NCBI RefSeq assembly: GCF_017094505.1
Contig: NZ_CP064787.1
Span: forward strand, 1,736,001 to 1,800,000
Direction: 5' to 3'
Source of the DNA: Halapricum desulfuricans
Lineage (GTDB): Archaea > Halobacteriota > Halobacteria > Halobacteriales > Haloarculaceae
DNA: 64,000 bases
Shown here: in pieces, positions 55,263-64,000 of the stretch
Numbering within the stretch: position 1 is the stretch's first letter
How the letters are laid out: each line of letters starts with the position of its first letter
Notes under the pieces: generated by a model
The model's input: only the letters and a program-made list of their open reading frames with translations
What the model was told of the DNA's origin: nothing
The model's database searches: none
Made by a program: the position numbers and the translations under genes

Positions 55263-56266
55263 GCGTCGACGAAACCGAACCGGCTGCAGTCGGCGAACTC
55301 CCCGGGCGACGACGCGCGGTCGTGCTCGCGGTCGGGGCCGTCTTCTGGGCGTGGCTGCTGGCCCGCTGGGCGTATCACAACGCGGTGCTGGATCGGGTCT
55401 TCGGGGCGCTGGGCGCGCCGGACCTGATCCGCTCGGAGGTCGCCGTGATGAGCCGCGATCCGTGGCTGTCGCCCGCTCCCCTCGAATCGGCTGCCGATTC
55501 CGTGGCGTCGCTCGGCCTGCCGGAGGTCGCCACCGGCTGGCTCGTCTGGCTGCTTGATCTCACCGCGTTCGCCGTCGAGAGCGCGCCCGCGCTGGCCGAG
55601 GGTGCCTACGTCACGGTCTATCTCACGATCGCGTCGATGCTGCTCGGACTGGTGGTCGCCGTGCCGCTGGCGGTCGCACGAGTCTACGGCGGGGCCGTAC
55701 TCAGTCGTCTCTCGCTGGCGTACACGGAGTTGATCCGAGGGACACCGTTGCTCGCACAGCTGTTCCTGCTGTACTACGGACTGCCGCTCGCGGGCGTGAT
55801 CGGCAGTATCGACCTCGTCGGGAGCGGATCGATCCCGGGCGCGGCGGTCTTCGTCGCGATCCTCGGGTTCACGATCAACTCCTCGGCCTACCAGTCGGAG
55901 TACATCCGGTCGGCCCTGCAGTCGGTCGACGACGACCAGCTCGTCGCCGCCCGGTCAGTCGGGCTCTCGAAGTGGGGCGGAATCCGCCACGTCGTCCTGC
56001 CACAGGGGTTGCGGTACGCGATCCCCGGCTGGACCAACGAGTTCGTCTATCTCATCAAGTACTCCGCGCTGGCTGCGTTTATCACCGTGCCGGAGCTGTT
56101 CGGTCGGGCGGACATCATCGGCTCGGACACCTTCCGCATTACCGAGATCTACGTGATCGTCGCGGTGTTCTACCTCGCGCTCGTGTTGACGGCCGCACTC
56201 GCGATGGATCGGGTCGCAGCCGCCGTTGCGATCCCCGGCGTCGGACAACACGAGGGCGACCGGTGA
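55259..56266 (+). CDS. Amino-acid ABC transporter permease 2
   Basis: Protein of 335 residues. Its N-terminal extension of about 100 residues has one additional membrane helix (near 20-40) before the HisM-type core. The core has [51 protein letters not shown] and [43 protein letters not shown] with the EAA loop. With the upstream permease it forms a heterodimeric pore. The long N-terminus is typical of the second permease in some haloarchaeal glutamine-type systems. Confidence 0.92.
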   Translation: MSVDETEPAAVGELPGRRRAVVLAVGAVFWAWLLARWAYHNAVLDRVFGALGAPDLIRSEVAVMSRDPWLSPAPLESAADSVASLGLPEVATGWLVWLLDLTAFAVESAPALAEGAYVTVYLTIASMLLGLVVAVPLAVARVYGGAVLSRLSLAYTELIRGTPLLAQLFLLYYGLPLAGVIGSIDLVGSGSIPGAAVFVAILGFTINSSAYQSEYIRSALQSVDDDQLVAARSVGLSKWGGIRHVVLPQGLRYAIPGWTNEFVYLIKYSALAAFITVPELFGRADIIGSDTFRITEIYVIVAVFYLALVLTAALAMDRVAAAVAIPGVGQHEGDR

Positions 56267-56327
56267 TCGCGGTCAGAAATCGCGGACGCTCCGATCAACA
56301 CGACGCGGTTTTCGATACGACGGACAC

Positions 56328-57647
56328 TCACCGCCGTAGCAACACCGCTACCGGCACGAGCAGGAGCGCTCCGGCGACGAACGGCGACCAGTCGACGACA
56401 ACGTAGGCGGCGGCAGCGAGCGGCGGTCCGACCGTCCGCCCGAGGCTTCCCGCACCCTGCGTAACCCCGAATGCGGCCCCCTGTGTGTCGTCGGTGGCAC
56501 CCCTCGAAACGAGCGCCGCGAGCCCGACCGTGATCGCGCCGTTTCCGAACGAGGCAAGCGCCCCGAATGCGAGCAACACGACGAGTCCGCCGGTCACCCA
56601 TCCGGGACCACCGGCGGCGATGGAGTCCGTCCCCGCCAGCGGAGACACAGCGAGCAGAACGAGCGCGAGAAACAGCGACGTCACACCGCCCCGGACGACG
56701 TGTCGGACGCTGAACCGCCGCGAGAGCCAGCCGATGAGCACGCCCTGGTTGACGATGCCGAGCGCACCGATGTAGGCGAGGAACATCGCCGCTTCGGTCG
56801 CGTCGTATCCGAAGGCGTCGGCCATAAACGGGACGAACATCACGGTGACGCCGGCGAACGCGAGTGAGGTCAGGAAGAACGCGACGACGAGCGGCCGGAG
56901 GGTCGCGTCGGCGAGCGCCGTCCGGAACTGACCGACAAACGACACGCGCCGCGCCGGGACGCGGGGTCGATTCGGCTCTTCCAGCACGGCGGCTGTCACA
57001 CCGAGCGCGAGAAACGAGAAGCCGGCAGCGGCGAAACTCGGCAGCGAGAAGGGCGTCACCGGGACGAACCCCGGCAACACGGTGCGGGCGGTCGACACCG
57101 CGGTGTCGCTGGCCAGCAGACCGCCGACCGCCGGGCCGAACACGAAGCCCAGACCGAAGGCCGCGCCGACGAGACCGAGTGCTCCGGTCCGGTCAGCCGG
57201 TGACGTCACGTCGGCGATGTACGCCTGTGCGGCCGCGATGTTCCCGCCGGCTGCGCCGGCCAGCAACCGGGCACCGAACAGGACGACGAGACCGAACGTC
57301 ACCCCCATAGCCGCACCGATCTCCGAAGCGAACCCGAAGACGACCCAGGCGATCCCGGAGACGCCGACGGACAGCATGAGCACCGGCCGCCGTCCGCGCT
57401 CGTCCGAGATCCGACCGAGCATCGGTGCGGCGACGAACTGCGCCAGCGAGTACGACGCCGCCAGCAGACCGATAAAGACGTCGCTCACGCCGAACGAACG
57501 GACGTAGAAGGGCAGAATCGGGATGATGATGCCGAAGCCGAGCAGATCGATAAAGACGATCCCGACAACGACTGCGACCCGGCGACGTGTTCCCGACGCG
57601 GGAACCGGCTCCGCCTGCCCGCTCGTCGCTGCCTGACTCGAAGCCAC
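56328..57647 (-). CDS. MFS transporter (TetA-like multidrug efflux type)
   Basis: Membrane protein of 439 residues with twelve helices. After a hydrophilic N-terminus it opens VAVVVGIVFIDLLGFGIIIPILPFYVRSF, with the loop motif GRISDERGRRPVLMLS between helices 2 and 3. The motif C-like GAAFGLGFVFGPAVGGLLA of the DHA1 (TetA) group follows. It is probably a proton- or ion-driven efflux pump with unknown substrate. The start is GTG at 57647. The gene is convergent with the amino-acid importer operon. Confidence 0.9.
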   Translation of the reverse strand: MASSQAATSGQAEPVPASGTRRRVAVVVGIVFIDLLGFGIIIPILPFYVRSFGVSDVFIGLLAASYSLAQFVAAPMLGRISDERGRRPVLMLSVGVSGIAWVVFGFASEIGAAMGVTFGLVVLFGARLLAGAAGGNIAAAQAYIADVTSPADRTGALGLVGAAFGLGFVFGPAVGGLLASDTAVSTARTVLPGFVPVTPFSLPSFAAAGFSFLALGVTAAVLEEPNRPRVPARRVSFVGQFRTALADATLRPLVVAFFLTSLAFAGVTVMFVPFMADAFGYDATEAAMFLAYIGALGIVNQGVLIGWLSRRFSVRHVVRGGVTSLFLALVLLAVSPLAGTDSIAAGGPGWVTGGLVVLLAFGALASFGNGAITVGLAALVSRGATDDTQGAAFGVTQGAGSLGRTVGPPLAAAAYVVVDWSPFVAGALLLVPVAVLLRR

Positions 57648-57761
57648 ACTGTGGACATCCGTACGCGATCATATACGGGTGTCGGATCCCGCACCGCTCT
57701 GTGCTCGATAGGAGCTTTCATCGATAGTCGTTTCGAGTGGAGGAACCGGTAGATTCAGGCC

Positions 57762-58376
57762 ATGAAAATAGACGAGATAAGGAAAGACCGACGCGATAGG
57801 TCGAATGCGGGCATGGGTGAATCGCTGCATTCGCTACTGGATGTTGGGGAGGACGCGGATCCGGAGACGATACGCCGGGCGTATCGCGAGCGGGCCAGCG
57901 ACGTGCACCCGGACGTCAGCGACGCTCCAGACGCGGCCCGGCGGTTCAAGCGGCTCACGGTGGCCCGCGATACGCTCGTAGACGAGGACGAACGTGCCAG
58001 ATACAACCGACTGGGTCACGAGGCGTACCGCCGCCAGCGCGCCCGGGCGGACCGTTCGAGGGAACGCGACCGAACCGGACCGCTGAACCACGCTCGAAAA
58101 CGCAAGAGTAGTTTTTTATCCCCCACATTAATAATGATTTTCCGGGAAGGAAACCTTCATTCCCCCGCCACGACTTGGAGCGAACGTCATGAACGTCGAG
58201 GACATCACACGAGTCGCGGTGCTCGGTGCGGGCAACATGGGCCACGGGATCGCCGAGGTCGCGGCGCTGGCGGGATACGACGTCACGCTGCGCGACATCG
58301 AGGAAGACATCGTTCAGGAAGGCTACGAGGACATCGAGTGGTCGGTACACAAACTGGACGACAAGGATCGGCTTGA
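57762..58376 (+). CDS. J-domain protein, truncated or frameshifted at its C-terminus
   Basis: The N-terminal J-domain (about residues 20-90) has SLHSLLDVGEDADPETIRRAYRERASDVHPDVSD, with the HPD triad, and ends RARYNRLGHEAYR. J-domains stimulate DnaK ATPase. The region after about residue 105 is unlike any J protein: the frame passes through the promoter-like A+T stretch (58110-58140) and then runs 188 nt into the next gene in another frame, ending at 58376. The natural stop seems lost. The functional product is probably only the J-domain. Confidence 0.6.
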   Translation: MKIDEIRKDRRDRSNAGMGESLHSLLDVGEDADPETIRRAYRERASDVHPDVSDAPDAARRFKRLTVARDTLVDEDERARYNRLGHEAYRRQRARADRSRERDRTGPLNHARKRKSSFLSPTLIMIFREGNLHSPATTWSERHERRGHHTSRGARCGQHGPRDRRGRGAGGIRRHAARHRGRHRSGRLRGHRVVGTQTGRQGSA

Positions 58377-60153
58377 GGAGGACCCCGAGACGGTACTGGA
58401 GCGGATCACGCCGCTGGTCGACATGGCGGCCGCCGTCGAGGACGCGGACGTCGTCATCGAGGCCGTCCCGGAGGTCATGGACATCAAGACCGAGGTCTAC
58501 GAGGCCCTCGAGGCGCACGCGCCCGACAGGGCGATCTTCGCGACAAACACCTCGGCGCTCTCGATCACGGACCTCTCGGAAGTCACCGAGCGGCCGACGC
58601 AGTTCTGCGGGATGCACTTTTTCAACCCGCCCGTACGGATGCAACTGGTCGAGGTCATCTCCGGGGCACACACCGACGAGGGGACGGTCGAGACGATCGA
58701 GGCCCTGGCCGAGTCCTTCGAGAAGACGCCGGTCAGGGTCCGGAAGGACAGCCCCGGGTTCGTCGTCAACCGCGTGCTCACGCCCCTGCTGAACGAGGCG
58801 TGCTGGGCCGTCCACGAGGGCGATGCCGACATCGCGACTGTCGACAGCACGAGCAAGTACGACATCGGACTCCCGATGGGGACGTTCGAACTGGCCGACC
58901 GGGTCGGCAACGACGTCGCCCATCACGTGCTCGAATATCTCCACGCCGAACTGGGCGAGGCCTACGAACCGTGTCCGCTGCTCGCAGAGAGAGTCGAGGC
59001 CGAGCAGTTCGGCGAGAAGACCGGCGAAGGGTGGTACGACCACGACGAGAGCATCGAGATCCCGACCGAGGCCGGCGACGAGGTCATCGAACGCCGACTG
59101 CTCGCAGTGCTGGCAAACGAGGCCGCGAAACTGGTCGGCGACGACGTCGCGTCGATCGGCGCGATCGACGAGGCGATGATGCTCGGCACCGGATTTCCCG
59201 AGGGCCCGGGCAAACTGGCCGACGAGGCGGGCGTCGAGACGCTCGTCGGGACGCTCGAAGATCGACACGAAGAAACCGGCCACCCCCGATATGAGGTCAG
59301 CGACGCGCTCGAAGCGGTCGCAGCGGACGGTGGATTTTACATGGGCGGGGAAGGGGACGCAAGCGAGGGCCGCACCTACGAGCAGATCAGCGTCGAGGTC
59401 GACGACCGCGTCGGTCACATCGAGATCGACCGACCACACCGGATGAACTCGATCACCGTCGGGATGCTCGAGGAGATCGAACACGCGGTCGAGACGCTAC
59501 AGGAGGACGACGACGTTCGCGCGTTGCTGGTCTCCGGCGCGGGCGATCGAGCGTTCTCTGCTGGCTTCGACGCCGCCTCGGCCGCACCGGGGAGCGGGCT
59601 GGAGGCGGCCGAGATCTCTCGGTACGGCCAGCAAGTCACCGGCGCGTTCGAGGAGTGTCCCAAGCCGGTCGTCGCGGCGATCGACGGCTACTGTCTCGGC
59701 GGCGGGATGGAACTGGCCACGGGCGCGGATCTGCGGGTCGCCAGCGAGCGCTCGCAGTTCGGCCAACCCGAGCACGAACTCGGTCTCCTGCCGGGCTGGG
59801 GCGGCACCCAGCGACTCAGTGCGATCGTCGGCGAGGGCCGAGCCAAGGAGATCATCTTCACCGCGCGAAAAGACTACGACGCGGAGACGATGGCCGAGTA
59901 CGGCTTCGTCAACGAGGTCGTCGCGAACGACGCCATCGAGGAACGGGCCCGGGAACTGGCCCGCGAACTCGCCGCCGGCCCGCCGATCGCCCAGAAGTTC
60001 ACCAAGCGCGCGATGCACGCGGGCCGTGACGACACCGACGCCGGCCTGGAAGTCGAGGCGTCGGCGTTCGGCCACCTCTTTACGACCGACGACGTCTGGG
60101 AGGGGCTAGCCGCCTTCCAGCAGGACCGCGACCCCGAATTCGAGGGCGAGTAG
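58189..60153 (+). CDS. 3-hydroxyacyl-CoA dehydrogenase/enoyl-CoA hydratase fusion
   Basis: Protein of 654 residues. The N-terminal dehydrogenase (about 1-385) has the NAD-binding GAGNMG at 13-18, SALSITDLSEVTERPTQFCGMHFFNPP and a C-terminal dimer domain. The hydratase (about 395-654) has RVGHIEIDRPHRMNSITV, the oxyanion loops FSAGFDAAS and CLGGGMELA, and PEHELGLLPGWGGTQRL with the catalytic Glu. Together they carry out two steps of fatty-acid or crotonyl-CoA degradation. The order (dehydrogenase first) is the haloarchaeal type, opposite to bacterial FadB. A TTTTTTA box lies about 75 nt upstream. Confidence 0.95.
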   Translation: MNVEDITRVAVLGAGNMGHGIAEVAALAGYDVTLRDIEEDIVQEGYEDIEWSVHKLDDKDRLEEDPETVLERITPLVDMAAAVEDADVVIEAVPEVMDIKTEVYEALEAHAPDRAIFATNTSALSITDLSEVTERPTQFCGMHFFNPPVRMQLVEVISGAHTDEGTVETIEALAESFEKTPVRVRKDSPGFVVNRVLTPLLNEACWAVHEGDADIATVDSTSKYDIGLPMGTFELADRVGNDVAHHVLEYLHAELGEAYEPCPLLAERVEAEQFGEKTGEGWYDHDESIEIPTEAGDEVIERRLLAVLANEAAKLVGDDVASIGAIDEAMMLGTGFPEGPGKLADEAGVETLVGTLEDRHEETGHPRYEVSDALEAVAADGGFYMGGEGDASEGRTYEQISVEVDDRVGHIEIDRPHRMNSITVGMLEEIEHAVETLQEDDDVRALLVSGAGDRAFSAGFDAASAAPGSGLEAAEISRYGQQVTGAFEECPKPVVAAIDGYCLGGGMELATGADLRVASERSQFGQPEHELGLLPGWGGTQRLSAIVGEGRAKEIIFTARKDYDAETMAEYGFVNEVVANDAIEERARELARELAAGPPIAQKFTKRAMHAGRDDTDAGLEVEASAFGHLFTTDDVWEGLAAFQQDRDPEFEGE

Positions 60154-60254
60154 TTCGGGAATCGGGGACGTGCTGGCGTTCCTTCGGCGGTCCAACGACC
60201 TGCCACTATTCGACGGTCCAAAGAGTTACCACTGTTCCGACCACCGGGTTCGGT

Positions 60255-61334
60255 ATGACGCGCCGGACGCCGCTCTATCAGCGCCACGCCGACCGGGACG
60301 CCGAGTTCACCGACTTCGGCGGCTGGGAGATGCCCGTCTCGTTCGACTCGATCCGAACCGAACACGGGGCCGTTCGCCAGTCGGCCGGGAAGTTCGACGT
60401 CTCGCACATGGGCCAGATCGAGGTCACCGGCCCCGACGCGGAGCGTCTCCTGCAACGGCTCACGACCAACGACGTGACTGCGCTCGATCCCGGGGAGGCG
60501 CAGTACGCCGCGATCACCGACGAGGAGGGGATCATGCTCGAGGACACGGTCGTCTATCGCCTGCCGGACGGCGAAACGTACCTGTTCGTGCCCAACGCCG
60601 GCAACGACGAAGCGATGGCCGAACGGTGTCAATGGATTCGCGCCGAGTTCGATCTCGACGCCGAAATAGACAACGCGACGACCGACTGGGCGATGATCAC
60701 TCTGCAGGGCCCGGACGCGCCCGAGCGCTTCGCGGAGGTGACCGACGCGCGCTACGCGCTCGATCGGTTCGAGATCGAGCGTACCGACGTCGCCGGCGTG
60801 GACTGTCTGGTCGCGGCCACGGGCTACACCGGCGAGGACGGCGTCGAACTGCTTGCCCCGGCAGACGACGCTTCGACCGTCTGGGACGCCTTCGACGTCC
60901 AGCCATGCGGGCTCGGCGCGCGCGACACGCTCCGTCTGGAGATGGGTTTCCTGCTCTCCGGACAGGACTTCGACCCCGAGGACGAGCCGCGGACGCCATA
61001 CGAGGCGGGGATCGGGTTCGTCGTCAAACTCGACACGGAGTTCGTCGGCCGCGACGCGCTGGAAGGGGTCGCCACGGAGGGGCCGGCGTCGAAACTCCGG
61101 GGCGTGCAACTGATCGACCGGGGCGTCCCGCGCCACGGCCAGACCGTGACGACAGCCGACGGCGAGGCGATCGGACACGTCACCAGCGGGACGATGAGTC
61201 CGACGCTGGGTGAGCCGATCGGGCTGGCGTACGTCGACGTCGAGTACGCCGACCCGGAGACCGTCGTTCGCGTGCTCGTCAGGGGCGAACCGAAGAAGGC
61301 ACGTATCAGGACCACGCCATTCCTCGATAGATGA
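60255..61334 (+). CDS. gcvT: Glycine cleavage system T protein (aminomethyltransferase)
   Basis: Protein of 359 residues. It starts [28 protein letters not shown] and has the folate-binding [37 protein letters not shown] and the C-terminal [16 protein letters not shown]. It transfers the methylene group from the H protein to tetrahydrofolate and releases ammonia. Its end overlaps the gcvH start (ATGA). Tetrahydrofolate supply is encoded next door (MptE, FolP). The P protein is not in the window. Confidence 0.95.
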   Translation: MTRRTPLYQRHADRDAEFTDFGGWEMPVSFDSIRTEHGAVRQSAGKFDVSHMGQIEVTGPDAERLLQRLTTNDVTALDPGEAQYAAITDEEGIMLEDTVVYRLPDGETYLFVPNAGNDEAMAERCQWIRAEFDLDAEIDNATTDWAMITLQGPDAPERFAEVTDARYALDRFEIERTDVAGVDCLVAATGYTGEDGVELLAPADDASTVWDAFDVQPCGLGARDTLRLEMGFLLSGQDFDPEDEPRTPYEAGIGFVVKLDTEFVGRDALEGVATEGPASKLRGVQLIDRGVPRHGQTVTTADGEAIGHVTSGTMSPTLGEPIGLAYVDVEYADPETVVRVLVRGEPKKARIRTTPFLDR

Positions 61335-61714
61335 GCTACGACATCCCCGAGTTGCTGTATCTCGACTCCCACGAGTGGATCGATCCGACCGACGGCACCG
61401 CGCGAATCGGCATTTCGGACGTCGCACAGGACGAACTCGGCGACGTCGTCTTCGTCGAGTTGCCGTCGACCGGCGACGAACTCAGCGCCGGCGATGACTT
61501 CGCCGTCGTCGAGAGTATCAAGGCCGTTTCAGACGTGTACGCGCCGGTCTCCGGCGAGGTGACGGCGGTCAACGAGACGCTGCTCGACCGGCCCGAACTG
61601 CTCAACGACGACCCGTACGGCGACGGCTGGCTCGTCGAGGTCGAACTCGCCGATCCCGAGGAACTCGAGTCGCTGCTCTCCGCCGAGGAATACGAAGCGT
61701 CGATCGAGACGTAG
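61331..61714 (+). CDS. gcvH: Glycine cleavage system H protein
   Basis: Protein of 127 residues. The lipoyl attachment Lys64 is in [14 protein letters not shown], and the sequence around it is well conserved ([33 protein letters not shown]). It shuttles the aminomethyl group between the P, T and L proteins. It is translationally coupled to gcvT. No gcvP or lipoate ligase gene is adjacent: 26 bases after its stop comes the end of a convergent gene. Confidence 0.96.
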   Translation: MSYDIPELLYLDSHEWIDPTDGTARIGISDVAQDELGDVVFVELPSTGDELSAGDDFAVVESIKAVSDVYAPVSGEVTAVNETLLDRPELLNDDPYGDGWLVEVELADPEELESLLSAEEYEASIET

Positions 61715-61740
61715 CGATCTCGGAGAGAGACATGCGCGAA

Positions 61741-62433
61741 TCACGGGCCGATCGGATCGATCCCGTCGCGCCGGCCCTCAAGCAGATCGAACCGCTCGTC
61801 GCGGCGTCGCTCGAGCCAGTGTAACAGTCGCTCGGCCCAGCGGAGTTTCCGTCGCTTCGTCGGCCCGACCGTCGGGTCGTCCAGATCCCACCCGGGGAAG
61901 ACGAGCTCGCTCGCCCCGAAGTGATCGGCCAGAAACGCCGCGCGGTCGCCGTCGGTGAACCCGCCGAAGTTCCTGACGGGCGATCGCGGGGCCGCCTGCG
62001 TCGTCGGGAGCACCGACGACAGCCGACAGCGGGGAACGTACTCCTGGATGGCGATCGCGTTGTCGCCGTGTGCGTGGATCGCGACTGGCGTCTCGTAGGT
62101 CGTCAACCGGACGGCGGTCTCGGGCGCGCCGTCGAGGTCGGTGACCAGACAGTCGACGCCGACCTCGCTGGCGAGCAGTCGTCGCCCCGCGCTCGAGGCG
62201 GCGACGACGGCGTCCGCTCGCCGCGCTACGTCCAGTTCGTCCGCCAGAGACGGACCCGCCCCTGCGATCGCCACGCGATCGCCGGCGAAATCGAGCGACC
62301 CGTCGAAGACGTTCCCCCCCAGCGCGCGCAACGTCCCGGCGTAGACGTCACGGGCACGCTCGTCGGCACCGCGGTCGTAGCCCATGTCCTCGAGGATCCG
62401 CTCGTAGACCGGTTCCCAGGTTTCGAAGTCCAT
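61741..62433 (-). CDS. mptE: 6-hydroxymethylpterin diphosphokinase MptE-like
   Basis: Protein of 230 residues matching the archaeal MptE family (COG1634), which transfers pyrophosphate to 6-hydroxymethyl-7,8-dihydropterin. Visible motifs are RVAIAGAGPSLADELDVARRADAVVAASSAG, DCLVTDLDGAPETAVRLT, VAIHAHGDNA and FTDGDRAAFLADHFGA. It follows folP with a gap of one base, so pterin activation and condensation with p-aminobenzoate are co-expressed for tetrahydrofolate synthesis. The ATG at 62433 (MDFETWEPVY) was chosen. Confidence 0.92.
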   Translation of the reverse strand: MDFETWEPVYERILEDMGYDRGADERARDVYAGTLRALGGNVFDGSLDFAGDRVAIAGAGPSLADELDVARRADAVVAASSAGRRLLASEVGVDCLVTDLDGAPETAVRLTTYETPVAIHAHGDNAIAIQEYVPRCRLSSVLPTTQAAPRSPVRNFGGFTDGDRAAFLADHFGASELVFPGWDLDDPTVGPTKRRKLRWAERLLHWLERRRDERFDLLEGRRDGIDPIGP

Positions 62434-62434
62434 G

Positions 62435-63622
62435 TCAGTCGAGTCGGTCCGCGATCGTCGCGAGCGCTTCCCCGAGCACGTTCGCCTCGTCGACATCGGT
62501 CGCGAGCGCGCGGAGCGCGGCCGGCGAGCCGATCAGGAGGTCGCCGTCGCCGTCTCCGGGCGCGTAGACGCCGCCGTGGGCCGGGGCGTGCGTGTCCAGC
62601 CAGTCGCGCTGGGTCGGCGCGAGCCCGCCGAGTTCGAACACCCGGACGACCGATTGAGCGGCCGTCGTTTCGTCGGCACCGACGCGCTCGCAGTGTCGCC
62701 GTGCCTCGCCCTCGGTCGTCACGTCGAGTTCCTCGACGTCGATCGCGCCGTCGTCGATCCGCTCGCGCGTGAAGGCACTGCCGACGAGGGCGGCGTCGCG
62801 GGTCTCGGCGACGTCGTGAGTGCGAATCACGTGTGCGCCGCGCTCGACGGCCATCGACGTCGCCGCGAGACTCACCGGTAATGCCTCCTCAGTCGAGCGA
62901 TCCGCGATCGTCCGCAGGAAGTTCTTGCGGTTGATCGAGACGAGGATCGGCCGTCCGAGCCCCCGGAACTCCCGGAGGCGGCGGAACGTCTCCCGGTCGT
63001 CCTCGATCGTCTGGGCCTCGCTCCAGCCGCCGAAGGCCGGATCGACGATCGTCTTGTCAGTCAGCCCGTTTTGCTTCAACGCTTCGTAGACCTGATCGAC
63101 GTACTCGGCCCGCCGGGCCCACTCCGGCGAGCGCCGCTGTGCCCAGGGCGTTTCCTCGACGGCACCCGGCCGCTTCAGGTCCGGCGGGCTGGCCATCTTC
63201 GCGACGGCGACGTCGTACTCCTCACAGACCTCCGCCATTTTCGGGTCGGCGAACCCGCAGATGTCGTTGACCATGTCGAACCCGCGATCGAGCGCCTCCT
63301 CAGCGACCTCGTGGTAACGGGTCTCGATCGAGAAGACGGCGTCGCCGCTCACCGACTCGATCGTATCGATCGCGACGTCGAGACGGTCGAGTTCCTCCTC
63401 AGCGGAAAGAACCTCGAAACGTTTGTTCGCCGATTCGAGCCCGACGTCGACGATGTCGGCCCCCTGATCGATGAGTTTGCGATCGACGTATTCGGCCGCC
63501 TCGCTCGGATCGTCGTAGACGCTGGGGTCGTACGGCGACTCGCGGCTGACGTTGAGTACGCCCATGATGCGCGGCGGCTGGTCGTCACCGATCCGCACGC
63601 CGGCGGCGTCGACGGTTTGCAT
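62435..63622 (-). CDS. folP: Dihydropteroate synthase
   Basis: Protein of 395 residues, longer than bacterial FolP (about 280). The TIM barrel begins PRIMGVLNVSRESPYDPSVYDD. Pterin-binding strands are VDVGLESANKRFEVLSAEEELDRL, FDMVNDICGFADPKM and IVDPAFGGWSEAQ. The C-terminal extension of about 110 residues (DVTTEGEARRHCERVGADETTAAQ...) is found in haloarchaeal homologues and contains a conserved-looking Cys; its role is unknown. It condenses the MptE product with p-aminobenzoate. Confidence 0.92.
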   Translation of the reverse strand: MQTVDAAGVRIGDDQPPRIMGVLNVSRESPYDPSVYDDPSEAAEYVDRKLIDQGADIVDVGLESANKRFEVLSAEEELDRLDVAIDTIESVSGDAVFSIETRYHEVAEEALDRGFDMVNDICGFADPKMAEVCEEYDVAVAKMASPPDLKRPGAVEETPWAQRRSPEWARRAEYVDQVYEALKQNGLTDKTIVDPAFGGWSEAQTIEDDRETFRRLREFRGLGRPILVSINRKNFLRTIADRSTEEALPVSLAATSMAVERGAHVIRTHDVAETRDAALVGSAFTRERIDDGAIDVEELDVTTEGEARRHCERVGADETTAAQSVVRVFELGGLAPTQRDWLDTHAPAHGGVYAPGDGDGDLLIGSPAALRALATDVDEANVLGEALATIADRLD

Positions 63623-63666
63623 AACTGTCCGGACGCACCGAACGAAGAAAAACGGCGGGGAGGCGG

Positions 63667-64000
63667 CTACCCGGTTGTGTTGACGTTGCCGGTCCAGTCG
63701 GGCTCCTCGACGGTCGTCTCGTTGAGATCAGTCACTGTGAACTCGTAGGTGCTCGTGACGTCGCCACCGTTCGGTCCGGTCCCGGACACCTGTATCGCGG
63801 TGTAGGTGACGAGTCCGTCCTCCGTCACGAGGACCGTCGCGTTGATTTCATCGAGGCTTCCCAGGGAAGCACCGACGTTCTCGGAGAGGTACGGAAGGCT
63901 CTCCTCGCCTTCAGCACGGTACTGCTCGACGGTTTCTCCCTGGAAGTCCGTTTCGCCCTGCGACTGGAGAGACGGACTCCAGGATTCGTAGAGTTGGCCC
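63667..64000 (-). CDS. Partial secreted protein, DUF7537 lipoprotein-like (5' end outside)
   Basis: The last 110 codons of a gene that continues beyond the window; its TAG is at 63667-63669. The visible part is beta-rich: ATVLVTEDGLVTYTAIQV and STYEFTVTDLNETTVEEPDW. This pattern resembles the C-terminus of haloarchaeal lipoproteins such as DUF7537, which have a LolA-like shape. The N-terminal signal is not in view, so the lipoprotein assignment is an inference. Confidence 0.55.
   Translation of the reverse strand, partial: GQLYESWSPSLQSQGETDFQGETVEQYRAEGEESLPYLSENVGASLGSLDEINATVLVTEDGLVTYTAIQVSGTGPNGGDVTSTYEFTVTDLNETTVEEPDWTGNVNTTG

Overview
The window is from a haloarchaeon (class Halobacteria). 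It is G+C-rich, the proteins are acidic (Asp/Glu-rich), several promoters put a TATA-like box about 26-28 nt before the start codon (leaderless style), and Tat-type lipoprotein signals are common. The gene families are typical of haloarchaea: S8e, DUF2240, DUF5305, DUF1102, Hel308-Cgi121, a bacterial-type NAD+ DNA ligase, and a B12-dependent ribonucleotide reductase with an intein. No genus can be fixed from the sequence. A Ni-containing CO dehydrogenase and a GH3 glycosidase hint at an anaerobic or fermentative, sugar-using lineage.

Layout. 1-9.2 kb: a surface-protein block. DUF5305, an ER/SipW-type signal peptidase, a rhomboid-like protease and three DUF1102-type secreted proteins lie on the minus strand. 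A membrane winged-helix regulator paired with a fourth small DUF1102-like protein lies on the plus strand. 9.2-12.8 kb: ferredoxin, ribosomal protein S8e, DUF2240 and the nuclease Bax1. 12.8-16.7 kb: a Pit phosphate transporter, then a sulfur locus (rhodanese-persulfide dioxygenase fusion facing a small membrane protein and a TSUP exporter). 16.8-23.8 kb: an HTH regulator, a GH3 glycosidase, several small conserved genes and an FKBP isomerase. 23.9-26.6 kb: CooC and CooS. 26.9-32.4 kb: Cgi121-Hel308, a ferredoxin, a lipoprotein, an Lrp regulator and a DMT exporter. 32.8-37.5 kb: Pol IV, citrate synthase and two head-to-head RNase-H-fold-like proteins, followed by tandem repeats and hairpins. 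37.5-43.2 kb: a MacB-like ABC exporter and two tandem, closely paralogous ABC-2 modules. 43.2-50.5 kb: LigA and intein-bearing RNR. 50.5-52.9 kb: small conserved genes, a TVP38 membrane protein and a flavoprotein. 53.0-56.3 kb: a complete amino-acid ABC importer. 56.3-64 kb: an MFS exporter, a J-domain protein, a fused 3-hydroxyacyl-CoA dehydrogenase/enoyl-CoA hydratase, GcvT-GcvH, MptE-FolP (folate synthesis) and a partial secreted-protein gene.

How genes work together. The first 9 kb looks like a self-contained secretion and surface-assembly system. Its DUF1102 proteins carry signal peptides and an asparagine-glycine strand motif reminiscent of bacterial TasA/camelysin fibre proteins, and the linked peptidase has the Ser-His chemistry of SipW. 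This is the best candidate for a poorly described system here. The second strong signal is an 18-bp sequence upstream of both dinB and the RNR gene. In both places it is followed, after exactly 8 bp, by a TATA-like CGTTYAT, which suggests shared control of nucleotide supply and damage-tolerant synthesis.
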